Below, piece by piece: positions 56,405 to 64,000 of a stretch of DNA of 64,000 nucleotides. A program made the translations under genes and the position numbers. Below the pieces are notes generated by a model, which ran no database searches, was not told the origin of the DNA, and saw only the letters and a list, made by a program, of their open reading frames with translations. Each line of letters begins with the position of its first letter. The first letter of the stretch is position 1. Source of the stretch: Endozoicomonas montiporae CL-33 (lineage in GTDB: Bacteria; Pseudomonadota; Gammaproteobacteria; Pseudomonadales; Endozoicomonadaceae); assembly GCF_001583435.1 (NCBI RefSeq), contig NZ_CP013251.1:2377617-2441616 (forward strand), read 5' to 3'.

Positions 56405-56992
56405 ATGGCAAAGGAATCGTTGATAAAACGTTGCTGGACTCTGCTTCGCAGCCCGTCCAGTAAAATCTCCATGGGCGTACTGCTGGCTTTCGGTTTTGTG
56501 GCTGCGCTGGTGTTTCAGGGCACCTTTACTGCGGTGCTGGACTACACCAACAGCATGGAATTCTGTGTCAGCTGTCACACCGATGACGCTTATCCGGAAT
56601 TTCAGGCGACTGCCCACTATAGCAATGCTTCCGGTGTTCAGGCAGATTGTGCCAGTTGCCATATGCCGGCTGACTTTGGTCCGGGCATGCTGCGCAAAGT
56701 GCAGGCCAGCAAAGAAGTCTGGGCGCACCTGACCGGCAAGGTAGACACACCGGAAAAGTTCAACGCTCATCGTCGTACAATGGCCGAGCGTGAATGGGAT
56801 CGTATGATGGCAAATGACTCCCGGGAGTGCCGTGCCTGTCATACCGAGAGTGCCATGGACCTGTCGCTGCAGTCGCTGGTGGCCCAGGACGCCCATACCC
56901 GCGCTCAGGAAACCGGTGAAACCTGTATCGAATGCCACAAAGGCATTGCCCACGAGCTGCCGAATATGAGCGGTGTACCGGGCTGGGATTAA
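56405..56992 (+). CDS. napC: Tetraheme quinol dehydrogenase NapC
   Basis: This 195-residue NapC/NirT-type cytochrome is held by one N-terminal helix (about 22-44) and has four CxxCH sites (54, 82, 142 and 174). It takes electrons from menaquinol or ubiquinol and hands them to NapB/NapA. Spacing and EFCVSCHTD match the family. napG and napH are absent, so NapC is the expected quinol route. AAGGAGA precedes the ATG. Confidence 0.97.
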   Translation: MAKESLIKRCWTLLRSPSSKISMGVLLAFGFVAALVFQGTFTAVLDYTNSMEFCVSCHTDDAYPEFQATAHYSNASGVQADCASCHMPADFGPGMLRKVQASKEVWAHLTGKVDTPEKFNAHRRTMAEREWDRMMANDSRECRACHTESAMDLSLQSLVAQDAHTRAQETGETCIECHKGIAHELPNMSGVPGWD

Positions 56993-57044
56993 TCTGTAAA
57001 TCGTCAGGGCGAATTTTCGCCCTGCACCCTTGAGGTAATTCAAC

Positions 57045-57716
57045 GTGCTTGACGTGATCAACCTGTCAGCAGAGCGGGATGACCGTGTACTGTTCTCGAA
57101 CCTTTCGACGTCTCTGGCAGGGGGTGCGTTACTGCAGGTTGAAGGGCCCAATGGTGCCGGAAAAACCACACTGCTGAGAATGCTTGCGGGTCTGTCAAAC
57201 GACTATTGTGGCGACATACTCTGGTGTGGTGAACCACTCAGGCAGCGTTACAGCGAGTTCAGGCTGAACAGTTTTTATTTTGCCCATCGTCCTGCGGTAA
57301 AAGCAGAGCTGACGGCAGTAGAAAACATCCGCTGGCGCGCGGCATTACGTAATGAACATTATTCTGATGATGACGTGTATCAGGCTCTGAACCATGTTTG
57401 TCTGTCAGGCTTTGAAGATGTGGTCTGTAGTCAGCTGTCGGCGGGGCAGCATCGTCGTGTTGCACTGGCTGACCTGTCTTTAAGCAATGCGGCACTGTGG
57501 ATTCTGGATGAACCGTTTACTGCCATAGACATTGATGGTGTGGCATGGCTTGAAACCCTGCTGGCTGAGCAGGTTGCCAGTGGCGGCAGTGTCATCATTA
57601 CCAGTCACCAGAAGCTGTCATCCCTGTGCGGATCAGTATCCCGTATTAACCTGTCTGATTATCAGCACCTGCCTGACCGTGAAGCATCCGAACAGGAATC
57701 CGGGCTGTTTTTTTGA
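57045..57716 (+). CDS. ccmA: Heme exporter ATP-binding protein CcmA
   Basis: This 223-residue ABC ATPase drives the CcmABCD complex that releases holo-CcmE. Motifs: Walker A EGPNGAGKTTLLRM, signature LSAGQHRRVALA, Walker B LWILDEPFTAID. The start is GTG 57045 with GAGG upstream; no in-frame ATG gives a correct N-terminus. It lies 52 bases after napC, so ccm is probably transcribed with nap and its cytochromes. Its last bases overlap the ccmB start. Confidence 0.95.
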   Translation: MLDVINLSAERDDRVLFSNLSTSLAGGALLQVEGPNGAGKTTLLRMLAGLSNDYCGDILWCGEPLRQRYSEFRLNSFYFAHRPAVKAELTAVENIRWRAALRNEHYSDDDVYQALNHVCLSGFEDVVCSQLSAGQHRRVALADLSLSNAALWILDEPFTAIDIDGVAWLETLLAEQVASGGSVIITSHQKLSSLCGSVSRINLSDYQHLPDREASEQESGLFF

Positions 57717-58432
57717 TGATGTCGTTTAATTTCTCCACACCTTCCGAACCTTCACTCAAAGGTGGCAAAGCCTTTGTGACCCTGTTGAAAAGGGACCTGA
57801 CACTGGCATTGCGCTCTCCCGGTCAGACCCTGAACCCGATGGCTTTTTATCTGATGGTGGCGAGCCTGTTTCCCATGGGTATCACCCCCAATCCACAGAC
57901 ACTGGCGCAGCTGGCAGGAGGCATTGTCTGGATTGGCGCACTGCTGGCGGTGTTGCTGTCACTGGATTCACTGTTTAAGTCAGACAGTGATGACGGTTCG
58001 CTGGATCAGTTATTGCTGTCGCCGCACCCTTTGCCTCTTCTGGTGCTGGCAAAAGTCACTGCTCACTGGTTGACGACGGGTGTCGCTTTGATTGTAATGG
58101 CGCCAGTGCTGGCACTGATGCTGCATCTGCCTGCTCATGCATTTTCTGCGCTTTGCCTGAGTTTGCTGCTGGGCACACCGCTGATGAGCCTTGTGGGTGC
58201 CATTGGTGCGGCACTGACCGTAAAGGTTCAGCGCGGAGGTGTTCTGCTGACCCTGTTGTCAATGCCACTTTATATCCCTGTTCTGATTTTTGGTACCGGA
58301 GCGGTTCGGGCAGCTATGGACGGATTGCCTTACTTCGGGCACCTGTTATGGCTGGCCGCTTTGCTGGTTCTGGCCTTATGCCTTGCACCTCTGGCTATTG
58401 CCGCGTCGTTAAGAATTCTGGTGGACAGTTAA
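57716..58432 (+). CDS. ccmB: Heme exporter membrane protein CcmB
   Basis: This 238-residue integral membrane protein has six predicted helices and pairs with CcmA. Family features include LLKRDLTLALRSPGQTLNP and LTLLSMPLYIPVLIFGTGAV. The ATG at 57716 overlaps the ccmA stop (TGATG); a second ATG follows at 57719. Function is part of CcmABCD, not general heme export. Confidence 0.95.
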   Translation: MMSFNFSTPSEPSLKGGKAFVTLLKRDLTLALRSPGQTLNPMAFYLMVASLFPMGITPNPQTLAQLAGGIVWIGALLAVLLSLDSLFKSDSDDGSLDQLLLSPHPLPLLVLAKVTAHWLTTGVALIVMAPVLALMLHLPAHAFSALCLSLLLGTPLMSLVGAIGAALTVKVQRGGVLLTLLSMPLYIPVLIFGTGAVRAAMDGLPYFGHLLWLAALLVLALCLAPLAIAASLRILVDS

Positions 58433-58438
58433 GAAAGT

Positions 58439-59200
58439 ATGAGTTCAACCTTGATTAAAAAATGGTTTCACAGCATTGCCTCGCCCCGGGGTTTTTATCA
58501 GTTCAGTGGTCGTCTAATGCCTTGGCTGGCAGCCATTACCGGTCTGTTAATGGTCACTGGCCTGGTATGGGGCTTACTGTTTACCCCGCCTGACTATCTG
58601 CAGGGCAACAGCTACCGGATTATTTTTATTCATGTGCCCGTGGCGTTTCTGGCCTCGGCGGCGTATGTGATGATGGCTGCTGCCGGAGCCGTTACCCTGA
58701 TCTGGCGCATTAAACTGGCTGATGTGTTGTTAAAGGCAGCAGCACCTGTTGGCGCCTCTTTCTGTTTTCTGGCGCTGGTGACCGGTGCCATCTGGGGTAA
58801 ACCGACCTGGGGGACCTGGTGGATCTGGGATGCGCGCCTGACCTCGGTACTGATTCTGCTGTTTCTTTATTTCGGTGTCATCGCCCTGCGCGGAGCCATC
58901 GCCAGTGAGCACAGTGCTTCCAAAGCCTGCGCTGTACTGACGCTGGTGGGTGTGGTGAATATTCCGATTATCAAATTCTCGGTGCAGTGGTGGAATACGC
59001 TGCATCAGGGCGCGACCCTGACACTCACTGAAAAGCCGTCGATGGCTCCCGAGATGCTTTATCCGCTGCTGATCAGTATTGCCGGATTTTATCTGTTCTT
59101 CCTGCTGGTACTGTTGCTGCGAATGCGCACTGAAATTCTGAACCGTGAGCGTCGTACTCAATGGGTTCAGACGCTGACTGGCAACGGACTGGAGAAATAA
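58439..59200 (+). CDS. ccmC: Heme handling protein CcmC
   Basis: This 253-residue six-helix membrane protein loads heme onto CcmE. It carries the WWD domain (WGTWWIWDARLTSVLI) and flanking His ligands (IFIHVPVAF and TLHQGATL). The gene starts six bases after ccmB. Length is normal. Confidence 0.97.
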   Translation: MSSTLIKKWFHSIASPRGFYQFSGRLMPWLAAITGLLMVTGLVWGLLFTPPDYLQGNSYRIIFIHVPVAFLASAAYVMMAAAGAVTLIWRIKLADVLLKAAAPVGASFCFLALVTGAIWGKPTWGTWWIWDARLTSVLILLFLYFGVIALRGAIASEHSASKACAVLTLVGVVNIPIIKFSVQWWNTLHQGATLTLTEKPSMAPEMLYPLLISIAGFYLFFLLVLLLRMRTEILNRERRTQWVQTLTGNGLEK

Positions 59201-59205
59201 ACACG

Positions 59206-59409
59206 ATGTATTTTGATAATTTAGCCAGCCTGCTGCATATGGACGGACATGGTTTGTTTGTCTGGTCCGCCTACCTGATCAGTCTGGTGGTTGTGCTCTG
59301 GAATCTGGTCAGTCCATTAGTTGCCCACCGACGGGTACTCAAAACAATCAAACGACAAAAATTGTTGACTAACCGTCGTCCAATAAGGCTTCAGGGAGAG
59401 ATGTCATGA
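59206..59409 (+). CDS. ccmD: Small heme exporter protein CcmD
   Basis: This 67-residue protein has one membrane helix (about 17-38, FVWSAYLISLVVVLWNL) and a basic tail (KTIKRQKLL). It stabilises CcmABC-CcmE. ATG 59206 has GGAG upstream and gives the usual MYFDNLASLLHMDGHG; a longer frame from 59161 overlaps ccmC. The stop overlaps the ccmE start. Confidence 0.93.
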   Translation: MYFDNLASLLHMDGHGLFVWSAYLISLVVVLWNLVSPLVAHRRVLKTIKRQKLLTNRRPIRLQGEMS

Positions 59410-59849
59410 ATGCTATTCAACGTCAGCGACTGGTTCTGGTCGGCTTATTGGTGGCTGGTGTCACCGTGGCAATAACACTGGTTTTGTTTGCCCTGAGTGA
59501 AAATATTAATCATTACTACTCACCGGCCCAGATGGCTGCCGGTGAAGCGCCGGCTGGGCAGCGTATTCGTGGTGGCGGCGTGGTGGTAGAAGGCTCGGTG
59601 CAGCGCGCGGCGGATGGCCTGACGGTGTTTTTTGACATTACCGATGGTGCGGCCACCGTCCCCATGGAATTCACCGGACTGCTGCCGGATCTGTTCCGTG
59701 AAGGGCAGGGGGTCGTAGGTACCGGACACCTGAACGAAGCAGGACGATTTGTTGCCGAAGAACTGCTGGCACGACATGACGAGAACTATACGCCGACGGA
59801 AGTGCAACGGGCACTGGACGAGGCCGAGTCTCAGGAGGCGCTGCAATGA
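59406..59849 (+). CDS. ccmE: Periplasmic heme chaperone CcmE
   Basis: This 147-residue protein has an N-terminal anchor and a beta-barrel. His124 in LLARHDENY binds heme covalently, with Tyr128 as ligand. It carries heme from CcmC to CcmF/H. It overlaps ccmD and ccmF by four bases each. Confidence 0.97.
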   Translation: MNAIQRQRLVLVGLLVAGVTVAITLVLFALSENINHYYSPAQMAAGEAPAGQRIRGGGVVVEGSVQRAADGLTVFFDITDGAATVPMEFTGLLPDLFREGQGVVGTGHLNEAGRFVAEELLARHDENYTPTEVQRALDEAESQEALQ

Positions 59850-61840
59850 CGCCCGAGCTTGGCTTATTTGCCCTGATAATTGCCACCTGTCTGGCCGTTA
59901 TCCAGAGTATTGTACCGCTGGTGGGCAGTTATTCCGGCAATGCCCGCTGGATACAGTCAGGGCGCTCACTGGCTACCGGACAGTTTGTGTTCGTGCTGCT
60001 GTCTTATGCGGCGCTGGTACACGCCTTTCTGACCAACGATTTTTCGGTCGCCTATGTGGCCAATAATTCCAATACCTTGCTGCCAACCGTCTATAAAGTC
60101 ACTGCCACCTGGGGTGGGCACGAAGGTTCTCTGTTGTTCTGGATGCTGACACTGGCTGGCTGGGGTCAGATTGTAGCGTTGCGCAGTCATCGTTTGCCGA
60201 ATGAACTGTCGGCGAGGGTGCTGGCCGTTATCGGTATGGTCAGTGTTGGTTTTCTGTTGTTTATTCTGCTGACATCCAACCCGTTCGAACGCATTCTGCC
60301 TTACCCGCCAGTGGATGGTTCAGACCTTAACCCGCTGTTGCAGGACTTTGGCATGATTCTGCATCCGCCGACTTTGTACATGGGTTATGTCGGCTTTGCC
60401 GTTGCCTTTGCCTTTGCTATTGCTGCCCTGTTGGGGGGCGAGCTGGACAGTGCCTGGGCGCGCTGGGCCAGACCCTGGACGACAGTGGCATGGTCATTTC
60501 TGACGCTGGGTATTTCTCTGGGCAGCTGGTGGGCTTACTACGAACTTGGTTGGGGTGGCTGGTGGTTCTGGGATCCGGTCGAGAATGCCTCGCTGATGCC
60601 ATGGCTGTCCGGAACGGCATTGATGCATTCACTGGCCGTGACTGAAAAACGCGGCCTGTTTAAAAGCTGGACCCTGCTGCTGGCAATCTGCACCTTCTCC
60701 CTGAGCCTGTTTGGTACATTCCTGGTGCGATCCGGTGTACTGACTTCGGTGCATGCTTTTGCCAGTGATCCTACCCGTGGACTGTTTATTCTGATTTATC
60801 TGGTGGTTGTCGTTGGTGCCTCGCTCACCCTGTTTGCTTTCAGGGCTCCGGCAGTCAGAAGCAAAATAGGTTTTCGACTGTTGTCCCGCGAAACCATGTT
60901 GTTGCTTAACAATATATTGTTAATGACCGCCTGTGCGACGGTTCTGCTGGGTACTTTATTCCCGCTGATTCTGGATGCGCTGGATATGGGCATGATTTCT
61001 GTGGGACCGCCGTATTTTAATGCGCTGTTTGTGCCACTGTCTCTGCTGCTGGCACTGACACTGGGGCTGGGTATTGTTTTGAACTGGAAACAAAACCCAG
61101 CCCGGTGGCTGATGGCGCAGGTGCGCTGGATTGTTCCGGTTTCAGTACTCGGCGGGGTGTTGATCAGTGCTCTGTATGGAGAAGTGTTCCTGCTTATTGA
61201 AGCAGTCGCCATGGCACTGGTGCTATGGATGATGCTGACCATTGGCAGGGATATCAGAAATAAAACCCGTCATGCCGGATTCGTCGCCGGACTGAAAAAG
61301 CTGAAGCCGGCCTGGTACGGTATGCATCTGGCGCATTTTGGTCTGGCAGTGACGTTTATTGGTGTGGCTTTAAGCGCCGGTTATTCTCTGCAGAAAGATG
61401 TGCGTATGTACCCCGGTGATACGGCACAGCTGGGCAACTACACCTATCGTCTGGACGATGTTGTGGTCAAGCAGGGACCGAATTATGTCTCCGATTTTGG
61501 CTACATCACCGCACTGAAAGACGACAAGCCGGTGGCTGTTCTGAACCCTGAGAAGCGCCTCTATCTGGTGCAGAATATGCCAATGACCGAAGCGGGCATC
61601 AGCCCAGGTCTGACCCGCGACTTGTATGTGGCACTGGGTGAACCTCTGGGTGATGGCAGCTGGGCGGTGCGTTTGCATGTGATGCCGTTTGTACGAATGA
61701 TCTGGCTGGGTTCCATTTTTATGGCACTGGGTGGCTTCCTTGCCATTGCTGACCGGCGCTACCGGGTGCGAAAAACCCGACGCGCCGGAAAACGACAACA
61801 CGACAATGGTTCTAATCAGCCTGCAGGAGCCATGGCATGA
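59846..61840 (+). CDS. ccmF: Cytochrome c heme lyase subunit CcmF
   Basis: This 664-residue membrane protein with many helices attaches heme to apocytochromes together with CcmH. WWD domain: GWGGWWFWDPVENASLMPW; conserved His residues flank it (ATWGGHEGS, ILHPPTLYMGYVG, GTALMHSLAV). A large periplasmic loop lies before the last helix. Four-base overlaps with ccmE and ccmG indicate coupling. Confidence 0.98.
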   Translation: MTPELGLFALIIATCLAVIQSIVPLVGSYSGNARWIQSGRSLATGQFVFVLLSYAALVHAFLTNDFSVAYVANNSNTLLPTVYKVTATWGGHEGSLLFWMLTLAGWGQIVALRSHRLPNELSARVLAVIGMVSVGFLLFILLTSNPFERILPYPPVDGSDLNPLLQDFGMILHPPTLYMGYVGFAVAFAFAIAALLGGELDSAWARWARPWTTVAWSFLTLGISLGSWWAYYELGWGGWWFWDPVENASLMPWLSGTALMHSLAVTEKRGLFKSWTLLLAICTFSLSLFGTFLVRSGVLTSVHAFASDPTRGLFILIYLVVVVGASLTLFAFRAPAVRSKIGFRLLSRETMLLLNNILLMTACATVLLGTLFPLILDALDMGMISVGPPYFNALFVPLSLLLALTLGLGIVLNWKQNPARWLMAQVRWIVPVSVLGGVLISALYGEVFLLIEAVAMALVLWMMLTIGRDIRNKTRHAGFVAGLKKLKPAWYGMHLAHFGLAVTFIGVALSAGYSLQKDVRMYPGDTAQLGNYTYRLDDVVVKQGPNYVSDFGYITALKDDKPVAVLNPEKRLYLVQNMPMTEAGISPGLTRDLYVALGEPLGDGSWAVRLHVMPFVRMIWLGSIFMALGGFLAIADRRYRVRKTRRAGKRQHDNGSNQPAGAMA

Positions 61841-62370
61841 AGCGATTTATTCCTCTGCTGGTCTTTGCTGCGCTGGCGGTACTGTTGTATGTCGGGTTGC
61901 AGCAGGACAATAAATCGGTACTGCCAACCGCTCTGTTGAATCGGCCGATGCCTGAATTCAGTTTGCCATCGCTGCTGGAGCCAGAGCAGACGTTAAGCCT
62001 TGCTGACATGCCCGATGAATCATTCTTGCTGAATGTCTGGGGCAGCTGGTGTCCGGCCTGCAAGGTTGAGCATCCTTATCTGGTGGAGCTGGCGGGACAG
62101 GGTGTTCCTATCGTTGGCGTGAATTATAAAGACGATCGACAGGATGCCCTGCAATGGCTTGAGCGGCTTCACGATCCTTACCGGTTCAGTCTGGTAGACG
62201 CCGATGGACGTTTTGGTATCGAACTGGGTGTGTATGGCGCGCCCGAGACTTTTCTGGTAGACCGTAAGGGGATTATTCGCTATCGCCATGTTGGCGTGGT
62301 GAACCGGCAGGTCTGGGAACAGGATCTCCTGCCGCGCATAAAGACTCTGGAAAAGGAGCATGATCAGTGA
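61837..62370 (+). CDS. ccmG: Thiol:disulfide interchange protein CcmG (DsbE)
   Basis: This 177-residue membrane-anchored thioredoxin-like protein has one N-terminal helix and WGSWCPACKVEHP (Cys72, Cys75). It reduces apocytochrome or CcmH disulfides in the periplasm. GAPETFLVDRKG is the cis-Pro-containing family segment. It overlaps ccmF and ccmH by four bases. Confidence 0.97.
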   Translation: MKRFIPLLVFAALAVLLYVGLQQDNKSVLPTALLNRPMPEFSLPSLLEPEQTLSLADMPDESFLLNVWGSWCPACKVEHPYLVELAGQGVPIVGVNYKDDRQDALQWLERLHDPYRFSLVDADGRFGIELGVYGAPETFLVDRKGIIRYRHVGVVNRQVWEQDLLPRIKTLEKEHDQ

Positions 62371-62840
62371 TCAGGACGTTATTAAAGACTTTGGGCGTAT
62401 GTCTCTCGCTGTTTTTTAGCGTATCTGCCGTGGCGGCGATTGGTGTTTATGATTTTGATGAGCCGCAGCAGCGCGACCTGTTTAACCGGCTGAATGAAGA
62501 ACTACGTTGCCCAATGTGCCAGAACCAGTCACTGGCGGATTCCAATGCGCCCATTGCCCGGGATTTGCGTCAGGAAGTGTATCGACTGATTACCGAAGAA
62601 CAGGCCGATGAACAAGGTGTCATTACGTTTATGCTGGATCGCTATGGCGATTTTGTCCTGTATCGCCCGAGACTGGATAGCAGAACCTTACTGCTCTGGT
62701 TCGGGCCACTGCTGATTTTGTTGATGGCGCTGTTTGCACTGATTCGCATTGTCAGGAACAGCAAACAACCTTCTGATGAGGAGCCGCTGGATGATTGTCA
62801 TCAGCAAGAGCTCGACAAGTTGCTGGGTAGAGAGAAATGA
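62367..62840 (+). CDS. ccmH: Cytochrome c maturation protein CcmH
   Basis: This 157-residue protein has a signal peptide, a small helical domain with the redox pair LRCPMCQNQSL (Cys48, Cys51) and one C-terminal membrane helix. It is the short form without the TPR part, which is encoded separately by ccmI downstream. It keeps apocytochrome CxxCH thiols reduced. Confidence 0.97.
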   Translation: MIRTLLKTLGVCLSLFFSVSAVAAIGVYDFDEPQQRDLFNRLNEELRCPMCQNQSLADSNAPIARDLRQEVYRLITEEQADEQGVITFMLDRYGDFVLYRPRLDSRTLLLWFGPLLILLMALFALIRIVRNSKQPSDEEPLDDCHQQELDKLLGREK

Positions 62841-64000
62841 TGTTTGAACTCTGGCTGATGATTTTCATTCTGGCATTGGCTGGCATGGGGTTTGCGCTGT
62901 ATCCCATGCTGGGTCGTATTAAACCGGTGTCGGATGTCTCCAGTAAAGAATCCAATGTCGCCTACTTTCGGGAGCAGGAAGCAGAGCTACAGGCACAGGT
63001 AGAGCAGGGGCTGCTGACGGAAACGACAGCAGAACAGATGCGTTCCGAGCTTGAGAAAAAGCTGTTGAACGATGTTTCAGGCAGTGGGCAAAGAGCAGGG
63101 CTTGAACTGGGCAACAGCAAAGCCATTGCATTGTTTCTGGCGGTACTGATGCCGCTGACAGCTGTACCTTTATATATGAAACTGGGCGCGACACCTGAAC
63201 TGAAAATCAGTCAGCTGATTCAGCAGTCGGGTGTCCCTTCCGGCGAGCTGGTGGAAGCACTGGAACAGTGGCGTGAAAAACGCCCGTATAATTCGCAGGC
63301 ACTTTATATGCTGGGCAGTCGTTATCTGTCTGCGGGTGACACTGACAGGGCGGTTGACGCCTTTCAACAGCTTTATCTGGCAACCGGTGGAGCGCCTCAG
63401 GCGAGTGCCGAACTGGCCCAGTCGCTGTATGTCGCTGCGGATTATCAGATGACCGATGAGGTGCGTCGTTACTATCGGGAAACCCTGCACAATGATGACA
63501 ACAATGCCATTGCTCTTGGCCTGAATGGTATCGATGCGTTTGCAAACGGAGACTACAACGAAGCCATTAGAGTCTGGAACCGGGCGTTGGGCGTTGAAGC
63601 CGATGTCGGTGTGCGTCAGTCCATTATGGACGGCATTAGCGAAGCGCGTGCCAGATTGGGCATGCCGTCACCGGAAGTGCGTATCAATCTTTCATTGGCT
63701 CCAGAGTTAGGTGAGGAGCTGGGTGAATTACCGGCGGACACCCGGGTGTTTATTTTTGCCCGTGAAAGCGATGGCAGTTCCCATCCGGTGGCTGTGATTC
63801 CCATGAATGTGGCAGACTTGCCGGGTGAATTTGTACTGGATGACAATGCCACTCGTATGATGGGCGGTACTTCGCTGGCAGGCATCAGCCATCTGGACAT
63901 TATTGCCCGGATCAGTTTATCCGGTGATGTGTCGCAGGGTGATTATCAGGCTGATGCAAGGGCGGTTGACGTGTCTTCCGGTGAAACACTAGAACTGGTA
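62837..64000 (+). CDS. ccmI: Cytochrome c maturation TPR protein CcmI (3' end outside window)
   Basis: The frame stays open to the end of the window (about 388 codons). Two membrane helices (about 3-23 and 96-114) frame a cytoplasmic coiled-coil segment; TPR-like repeats follow (ALYMLGSRYLSAGDTDRAVDAFQQL, ALGLNGIDAFANGDYNEAIRVW, given here as partial patterns SRYLSAGDTDRAVDAF and NGIDAFANGDYNEAI) and then a beta-rich C-terminal part. CcmI holds apocytochromes for heme attachment. Two adjacent ATG codons (62837, 62840) overlap the ccmH stop. Confidence 0.92.
   Translation, partial: MMFELWLMIFILALAGMGFALYPMLGRIKPVSDVSSKESNVAYFREQEAELQAQVEQGLLTETTAEQMRSELEKKLLNDVSGSGQRAGLELGNSKAIALFLAVLMPLTAVPLYMKLGATPELKISQLIQQSGVPSGELVEALEQWREKRPYNSQALYMLGSRYLSAGDTDRAVDAFQQLYLATGGAPQASAELAQSLYVAADYQMTDEVRRYYRETLHNDDNNAIALGLNGIDAFANGDYNEAIRVWNRALGVEADVGVRQSIMDGISEARARLGMPSPEVRINLSLAPELGEELGELPADTRVFIFARESDGSSHPVAVIPMNVADLPGEFVLDDNATRMMGGTSLAGISHLDIIARISLSGDVSQGDYQADARAVDVSSGETLELV

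Overview
The window looks like a chromosome segment of a marine gammaproteobacterium, probably close to Endozoicomonas/Oceanospirillales. The reasons are the gammaproteobacterial order tig-clpP-clpX-lon-hupB-ppiD, a Pro-Arg-His-Leu tRNA cluster, nap followed directly by ccm, and a mix of housekeeping genes with long secreted proteins, IS5-type elements and small miniature elements. The genus is inference; the class is well supported.

Layout. 1-3712: cell-envelope genes (a cut-off GT39/ArnT-like transferase, a PAP2-GtrA fusion and a GT9 transferase). 3794-4646: a small XRE regulator and an HU protein. 4835-16808 (minus): a type I secretion locus made of an ABC exporter, an HlyD-type adaptor and a 2.7-kaa Ig-repeat adhesin whose central repeats are almost identical at DNA level. 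A membrane-anchored EF-hand protein and a UspE-like protein lie upstream on the same strand. 19198-20988: a secreted protein of unknown function. 21159-28477: miaE, lpxH, ppiB, glnS, cysS, one orphan gene and folD. 28737-29448: promoter, four tRNAs and terminator. 29679-39683: the trigger factor/protease/chaperone block. 39799-43932: a deaminase-fold protein without zinc ligands, a methyltransferase, an Lrp regulator, and hpd-phhA for Phe/Tyr catabolism. 44063-46351: a membrane-anchored unknown and an alpha/beta hydrolase. 46444-49710: one gene broken by two different IS5-family insertions; removing both, plus one TA duplication each, restores a 537-codon frame. 49854-64000: narL-narX divergent from napFDABC, which is followed by ccmABCDEFGH and a cut-off ccmI.

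How the genes work together. NarX/NarL senses nitrate or nitrite. A perfect 7-2-7 NarL palindrome and an FNR-like site lie between narX and napF. The nap genes encode periplasmic nitrate reductase, and its cytochromes (NapB, two CxxCH; NapC, four CxxCH) need the Ccm machinery encoded immediately downstream. The type I exporter is expected to carry the adjacent adhesin to the surface. Clp/Lon/trigger factor/PpiD form a protein quality-control block.

The most interesting items are the tandemly amplified adhesin with no visible RTX repeats, the secreted protein at 19198 with a strongly basic tract, the doubly interrupted gene, two 189-bp TA-flanked miniature elements, the zinc-less deaminase-fold protein, and the PAP2-GtrA fusion. 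I did not find a CRISPR array, prophage, or clearly new defence system.
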